DNA of 64,000 nucleotides from positions 4,650,001 to 4,714,000 of the forward strand of contig CM060188.1 in NCBI GenBank assembly GCA_030549335.1, given 5' to 3'. The position numbers and the translations under genes are program-made. The first letter of the stretch is position 1, and the number at the start of each line of letters is the position of its first letter. This stretch comes from Pontederia crassipes (lineage: Eukaryota > Streptophyta > Magnoliopsida > Commelinales > Pontederiaceae). Positions 58,298 to 64,000 of the stretch are shown here, piece by piece. Under the pieces are notes generated by a model. It did not search any database. It was not told where the DNA came from and saw nothing but the letters and a program-made list of their open reading frames with translations.

Positions 58298-61200
58298 TCA
58301 AAACTCTCCCTTGCAAATCATCAATAGCTTGGAAGAAGACAAGCCTTCAGGATCTTTTCCACCATAAATGCCCATAAAAATCCAAAATCCTACTGCAAAT
58401 CCTGATATCACGCTGATATATAGCCATATCTTTTCTTCCATCTCTTCATGCACATGCCCATTAGATCGGATGTCATATATTGACAGGTCACTAAATGTTT
58501 GCAACTGAGAGCGGAATGGTATTTTTCCTGACAAGTCATTGTAAGATAAGTTCAAAAAGTTCAAGAACGTCAAACTAGTAATGCCAGCAGGAATATTGCC
58601 TGAAAGATGATTCATTGAGAGATCTAAAAATTCTAATGATTTTAGTCCATCAATTCTTTCTGGAATAGAACCATTTAGATCATTCCTTGATAAGTTTAGA
58701 AATTCCAAATTTGAAAGATTTACTATTTCCTTTGGGATCTCTCCTGTGAGATGATTGCCAGACAAATCTATTGCTACAATATCTGAAAGTGTGCTTGTAA
58801 TCAGATACTCGTTACCTTTCCAATTCATTGAAACACTTTCTGTATAATTGAGATATGTGTAATCACCTTGACTCTCTAAAACCTCGTAGTCACCTTGACT
58901 TTTTGAAATCATGTTACTCAAGTTGCCAAGACTTGTTGGTATACATCCAGAAAGATTATTGTTACTAAGCTCTAAGAGTTGGAGAGATGCAAGTTCCGAT
59001 ATTTCTACAGGAATGTTCCCATGGAATCGATTTGATTGCATCCTTAGAATTCTTAATGCTGGTAAACTGCTCCCAATCCACACTGGAATGCTCCCAAAGA
59101 ATTGGTTCTCGCCTACATCTATTACCACTAAATACTTATAATATCTGAGAAATGTGGGGAACTCTCCTGTAAATCTGTTGCGATTCAAATGCAATGACAT
59201 CAAAATTGGCATATAGCGCAGTGGCCATGAAATTGTTCCAGAAAGGTGATTGTTTGCTACATTTAAACATTCCAAATATTGCATTGCTCCCAAGCACCGA
59301 GGTAGTGTTCCAGATAGATTATTGTTCGAAAAATCTAGGTCGATTAGATAATTTAACTGACATAAAGATGAAGGCAATGAACCTGTGAAGTTATTGTTAG
59401 ACAGCTGCACCATAATCAATGCGCCATTCCTTCCTAGCATTGGTGGAATGCTGCCATTGAGTTTATTTGCAGATATTGACATGAGTTCAAGGTACGGAAG
59501 TTGGGCAATGTTACTTGGCAACTCACCCTCTATTTGGTTATCTGACAAGACAAGGAATTCTAACAATGTCAAGTTCCCAATCTCTCTTGGTATTGTGCCA
59601 TTAAGATTGTTGTCAAAGAGGACCAAGTTACGAAGTCTACCTAATTTTCCAACTGTGCGAGGGATAGGACCAGAGTCACCAGATAGCAAATTCACTTGGA
59701 TATCCACCCAATTTAACTTCGCCAAATTCCCAATCTCTAAAGGAATCAGACCTGAAAGGTTATTGTTGAAGAGGAATAAGGTAGTGAGACTACTGAGGTT
59801 GCTGATTGTGCAAGGAATGGAACCAGACAATGAGTTCGCATGAAGCATTAACATATTCAACTTCATCAAATTGCCCATCTCTGGCAGAATCGGACCTGAA
59901 AGGTTATTGTGTGAGAGGTATAAGGTAGTAAGACTATCAGGTTGCTAATTGTATGTGGTATAGGACCAAACAATGAGTTTATTTGGAGATCCAAATCCAG
60001 CAACTTCACCAAATTTCCTATCTCTCATGGTATTGGATCTAAAAGGTTATTGTCACAGAGATGTAAGGAAATGAGATTACTAAGGTTGCTGATTGTGTGG
60101 GGGATGGGACCAGACAAGGAGTTCATAGAGGCACCCAACTGTAACAAGTTCGGAAAATTTCCAATTTCTAACGGAATTGGACCTGAAAGTCTGTTCCAGG
60201 AGAGGTCTAGGAATTCGAGTCTTGTTATCAATCCAATCTCATGGGGCTTGTTTGGCAACTGGAACCAGGCGCCGGATTCCGCCAAACGATGTGACGTTTG
60301 GCAGAACCGAAAATGGAACCGGGTTCAGATCCTTTCCTGCTGTAGCAAGTTTTGCTTTTTTTTTTCGAAGTTGACGTGTTACTTTTTTTTTTCAATTTCA
60401 TTTATTCATTTTTTTCTTTTTATTTTTTCTCTCACACGCACATGTAACTTGTAAAATAATTTATTTATTAAATATAAATTATTTATTATAACATATTAAT
60501 ATAATATTATTTTTTACTTATTATTTCGTTAAAAAAATTAAATATTTTACTATATATAATTTATTAAAAATCCGATTTCTTGATATTTAAGTAATATATT
60601 TTTTTACGAAAATTTTTTGAAATTTTTTTTTAATTTTTACTTTTGTTTTTATTTATTAACAATATTTTATTTTATATTTATAATATCAATTTTTATTCCG
60701 AAACCAACCAAAAATTAATTCATCACATCTACTTTTTTCTATCACATCAAGTACCTTATTCTTCATCATCAAATTCCACTATATCCAAACACAACTAAAA
60801 CAACGGGAACTTGATAGAACTCCAGTTCCTGTTGCCAAATGGTCCCATGAGATATCTTGCCAAATAGATCGTTGCTGCTCATGTCAAAGTAAAGGAGCTC
60901 AGTCTAATTGCTGAATATTTCAGGCCATATCTCACCAGATAAATAATTAAAGCTGATGTCTAGTGAGGTGAGCTTCGAAAGAGCAAAGATGTTGGGAGGT
61001 ATTGATGCATAGACGAAATTGTTGCTGAGGTTGAGGCTAGTGAGGCTAGGAAGGGAAGGGAAGTCTAGTCCTTGGAGTGTGCCATTGACTTGAGAATATG
61101 CCAAGTTCAGCTGCACAACACTGCCGGCAACATCGCAGTGGATGCCAAACCAGGTGCATGGGCTTTTGGCCAGGGACCATGAGCTAAGGGAGTCAGGTGC

Positions 61201-61314
61201 AAACACGCTCGACTTCCAGTTGAGCAGACCCTGTGCCTCAGTCTCTGCTCTAGAACTGTTAGAGGACATAGAGAGAAGTAGGCGGAGGAGGAATGTGAAT
61301 AGGTGCTGCTGCAT
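58298..61314 (-). pseudogene. Chimeric LRR receptor gene: MIK2-like front, RLP-type end, broken
   Basis: Relic of a membrane LRR receptor without a kinase. It starts at ATG 61314 with a signal peptide and an LRR N-cap (L-L-N-W-K-S-S...S-W-S-L-A-K-S-P-C-T-W-F-G-I-H-C), close to the MIK2-like kinase at 2.4-6.5 kb. Lesions in order: a Trp codon changed to TAG after E-I-F-S-N (60904); a 603-bp MITE (60244-60846); an Arg-type codon changed to TGA near 60025; and a 1-bp frameshift near 59945. From 59878 to 58298 a 526-codon frame stays open. Its first half is MIK2-like (G-P-I-P-R-T-V-G...N-N-F-T-G-S-L-P-S-S). Its second half is typical of receptor-like proteins: L-P-A-L-R-I-L-R-M-Q-S-N-R-F, the loop before V-S-M-N-W-K-G, D-L-S-G-N-H-L-T-G-E-I-P, and the terminal helix V-I-S-G-F-A-V-G-F-W. 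The number of N-terminal LRRs is smaller than in the kinase gene. Confidence 0.88.
60244..60846. mobile_element. MITE (PIF/Harbinger-like) inside the chimeric receptor gene
   Basis: A 603-bp AT-rich unit with inverted ends GGGCTTGTTTGGCAAC and GTTGCCAAATGGTCCC, flanked by the 3-bp duplication ATG (60241-60243 and 60847-60849). Removing it with one ATG rejoins the LRR frame as G-K-I-S-H-E-I-G-L-I-T-R, which fits the repeat consensus. It has no coding capacity. The 3-bp duplication and the GGG...TGTTTGG ends suit PIF/Harbinger, though ATG is not the usual TWA target. Confidence 0.8.
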
Positions 61315-62355
61315 TTCTGGAATCTGGTGGAATCAGGGCGGAGTTTGTGGCTACTTAAATGCATTGCATGGACTCATTGTTTTTATCGATAATAAGATTA
61401 TGATTAGTTAATGAGGCAAATAATCTAAATGGCCATTGATCTTGACCTTGGTGATGGATGACTCTTAATCCTCTAATCATAAAAAGCAAGGCATTGTAGT
61501 GCCCCCAATATTTTAAGACTGTTACATTAATGCTAACAATATTCATTCAAAAAATATCTTGTGATTATTGATTATTCTCTAATTAGCTAGAGCTAAGGAT
61601 ATCAATTTGTATAATTTCTAGTGCTATCCTAGGTATGGGAGGAAGAAGCTGTTGCAGGTATGCACATTACATAGAGAGTATAGGATTTACTTGATGCATC
61701 ATAAAATGCGACATCTGATTATGAGATAGAGAACCGTATCTTTCATTATGGCGATGCATTTCTGTAAAGAAATATGACAACAGTTAGGTTTACCCCTCTT
61801 CTCTTCTTTGCGGAAGTCAATCATATAACTTTCATACTGGAATATAGTTTTTTTATCATTTGAGTCAACAACCGTTTGGTTGTCTTACATGATTATACTT
61901 CAGAATTGATTTATAATATATGGTTCTTTTTTTTTTATACTTACAACAATTTACCCTGTATCATTTGATATTTCTGAAGACCGAGATGTTTTCCAGAAAT
62001 TAAAAGTTCCAAAAAACAATTTTGATGTGAAGACCCTGTTAAGCAAAAGCATGCAGCATTTTTCTGGCGTCCAAAATCTGAGATTGTGTCACAATATCTT
62101 TTAATCATTCCATGCTCCATTAATTCCTTACTTTATTGAGAATGGATCCAAACATGCCAAGTGTTCCAAATGCTTGGACCAATGGTCCATCAAAACCTTG
62201 CAAATGTTTGGACCAAAGTTGTATAAATGGACCAGGAGGAAACACAGCCTTGGCAATAAGTCTCTTTATTGTGCATTGAAATATAATGGTCCAAACTTAT
62301 ATGCATGTATGACACAAAATTGATGCACACTTAATTAGTGTTCACCATGCATATA
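61315..62355. other. Intergenic DNA upstream of the chimeric receptor
   Basis: AT-rich, no gene. A TTTAAGTAG word on the minus strand near 61352-61360 could have been the TATA element of the dead gene. Confidence 0.4.
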
Positions 62356-62565
62356 TGCGGAGATTCATTATTGTCTTTACACTAAGATTATCTAGCATTA
62401 GCACTATTGCCTGGTGATAAAACTAGTGTGATATAGGGATGGTTTTCCTAAATGAAAAGCTGCGGAGATTCATTATTGTGTTTACACTGAGATTATGTAA
62501 CATTAGCACTATTGCTAGGTGATAAAACTAGCGTGATATGGTGATGGTTTTCCTAAATGAAAAGC
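62356..62565. repeat. Tandem duplication of 105 bp
   Basis: Two adjacent copies, 62356-62460 and 62461-62565, each starting TGCGGAGATTCATTATTGT and ending CCTAAATGAAAAGC. They differ at only about eight positions, so the duplication is fairly recent. Confidence 0.9.
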
Positions 62566-62819
62566 TGTTAGTGAGTTACCTGATATTGATCACTGCAGGT
62601 CTTGCATTTGTAGTCCAAGATAGTAAACAAACTAAGAGTTCATCAAACAGCTAGTCATCGCATGACTTGCAGGCAAGTTATGGTCGTTCATTTGAATAAA
62701 AAAGTAATGAAGGTAAAAAATGTGTTAAAAACATAGAACTTTATATTTTGCAGGAAGTATATTATATTAATAAGAGAACAAGATGAGTCCTTCGCCTGTT
62801 TAATTAAAAGAAGAATACA

Positions 62820-63220
62820 ATGTGCAACATTTTCATGCTACTTTGTGCTTCAGTACCCTTATTCTTCGAGTCATCAATGGCATGGAAGTAGGTTGAATCT
62901 TCAAAGTTTCATGAAGCATAAACTGCCCACAAAAATTCAAAATCCAAAGTACAAGACTGAATCTTTTCATCCACCACTTCATGCATATGACCTGTAGATG
63001 ACACACCATCGTCTCCACACTTACTTTTTAACGGAGGCTTCAAATTCTATTGCCACTGTATATGGATGGGCCATCTTCAATATGAGATGGTGTTTTTTTC
63101 CTGATTAAGTTATTATTATTATATGATTCATCCACAAATCAAAATGCTCTAACCAATTTAGTTTCTCAGTTCTTTCTAGGATAAAACAATTCAAATTGTT
63201 AAGGAAAATTTAAAAGGTGA
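62820..63220 (-). pseudogene. Decayed second copy of the RLP 3' end
   Basis: Aligns with the 3' end and downstream flank of the chimeric receptor (58260-58460): shared words include AAGAATACAATGTGCAACAT against AAGAATGCAATGTACAATAT and CCCACAAAAATTCAAAATCC against CCCATAAAAATCCAAAATCC. The minus strand reads G-H-M-H-E-V-V-D-E-K, matching G-H-V-H-E-E-M-E-E-K of the better copy, but the transmembrane segment is shortened and the frame is broken. Faint LRR-like sequence continues to about 63210. This is a remnant of a tandem duplicate. Confidence 0.7.
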
Positions 63221-63229
63221 CAAGCTGAG

Positions 63230-64000
63230 TTCACCTCGTTGCGTGGCACAACATTTGTAGGCCCACTTCACAGGGCAAACTGGGCGTTTTGGACCTCCGC
63301 TACACCAACTGGGCACTCCTTATTCAGTGGGAGGTTTTTTTCATATGCTACAATCGAGATCTCTCATGGGGCTCCAAGCCTATTCTACCTCTTGGTGCTT
63401 CTTCTTTTTGGAGGGGGTGGTGGTATTATTCCCTTGAGTGCGGCCTTTCATGATCTCGAAACTTGGCTCCGAGGAGGTTTTCTCATTTTGGCAGCATGAG
63501 TGGTTACCCAAGCGAGGGCACACTTGCAGACTCTTTCCCTCGGTTGCAGGCCTTAGTGGCATTGTGACTGAGTGCTAGTCTGAGAGGGGTGGTTCGGGCA
63601 CTGGCTCTTGGACCCCCCTTTTCGGCTCTCCCCTAGCTGATCAGCGATTTTATGAGCTATTAGCATTCACCAGAGGATTACCCCCTTCCGTCCGGATCCG
63701 ACATGGACAGATGGTTGGGTATGGGACTTGGATTCTTTCTCGGCGCATAGTCTCTACTTGTGTATTCTTTTGGCTATCCTAGATTCAGAGGACCTTAGAG
63801 TAGACTACAGACTCATATGGCGCTCTTGGTCTCGGGTGCTGTTGAAAGTCAAAATCTTTGCTTGGCTTATGCTGCGTGAGCGGATTCTCACTCGAGTCTC
63901 TAGAGCGTGGTGGGCTCCCCACGCGGACACTTCTCGCATTTTTTTCTGCGGAGACAGAGGAGAATGTTACTCATTTATTCTTCAGATGCTCGGTGTCTCG
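63230..64000 (+). mobile_element. LINE remnant running off the window
   Basis: Plus-strand relic of an L1-type LINE, 3' of the reverse transcriptase core. F-P-R-L-Q-A-L near 63530 and L-G-F-F-L...S-L-Y-L-C near 63730 resemble the linker after plant LINE RTs. The zinc-finger-like segment follows: L-I-W-R-S-W-S-R-V-L-L-K-V-K-I-F-A-W-L at about 63815-63870, and V-T-H-L-F-F-R-C at about 63965-63990 in a shifted frame. Stops and a frameshift show it is dead. The 3' end lies beyond the window. Confidence 0.7.

Noticed and set aside
1-64000. A new organised multi-gene system such as a defence or biosynthetic cluster
   Set aside because: The intact genes are one receptor kinase and two transporters of one family, with transposons between them. 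Nothing in order, spacing or regulation ties them into one pathway.

Overview
The window looks like nuclear DNA of a flowering plant. Genes have introns with GT/AG borders, intergenic DNA is very AT-rich, and plant transposable elements are everywhere: Ty1/copia and Ty3/gypsy LTR elements, LINE remnants, Au-type SINEs, CACTA-type termini and a MITE. The GC-rich third codon positions of the transporter exons, clearest in the gene at 43.8-47.1 kb, suggest a commelinid-type monocot. The species cannot be fixed from sequence alone.

Layout. 2.4-6.5 kb (minus strand): an intact two-exon LRR receptor kinase of the MIK2-like type. 11.4-47.1 kb (plus strand): three NRT1/PTR-family (NPF) transporter genes, closest to the NPF5.2/PTR3 type, with the same four-exon structure. 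The first (A, 11.4-19.5 kb) is dead: a 5.1-kb copia element sits in exon 3, and exon 4 has a 1-bp frameshift and a 21-bp deletion. The second (B, 23.2-26.8 kb) and third (C, 43.8-47.1 kb) look intact. Between B and C lie a LINE remnant (27.2-28.4 kb) and a nested set of gypsy elements (28.4-41.8 kb). The outer element has gag and protease remnants but no visible reverse transcriptase. Its gag is split by a second element with 2-kb LTRs, which carries a fragment of a plant plasma-membrane-type Ca2+-ATPase (ACA) gene. That fragment is in turn split by a solo LTR. Downstream of C, a CACTA-type element (47.6-50.8 kb) contains a 3' piece of the same 2-kb-LTR family.

50.8-58.3 kb is mostly gene-poor AT-rich DNA, with one Au SINE, one unrecognised small ORF and two weak exon-like islands. 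58.3-61.3 kb (minus strand) holds a broken receptor gene with a MIK2-like N-terminal and middle part and a receptor-like-protein (RLP) C-terminus. It carries nonsense codons, a frameshift and a 603-bp MITE. A decayed second copy of its 3' end lies at 62.8-63.2 kb, and a LINE remnant runs off the right edge.

The window is best read as two plant gene families, NPF transporters and LRR receptors, evolving by local duplication while transposons enlarge and break them. I found no sign of an organised new molecular system. The most unusual items are the Ca2+-ATPase fragment inside a gypsy element, the ordered three-level nest with target duplications that can be read, and the kinase-less chimeric receptor.
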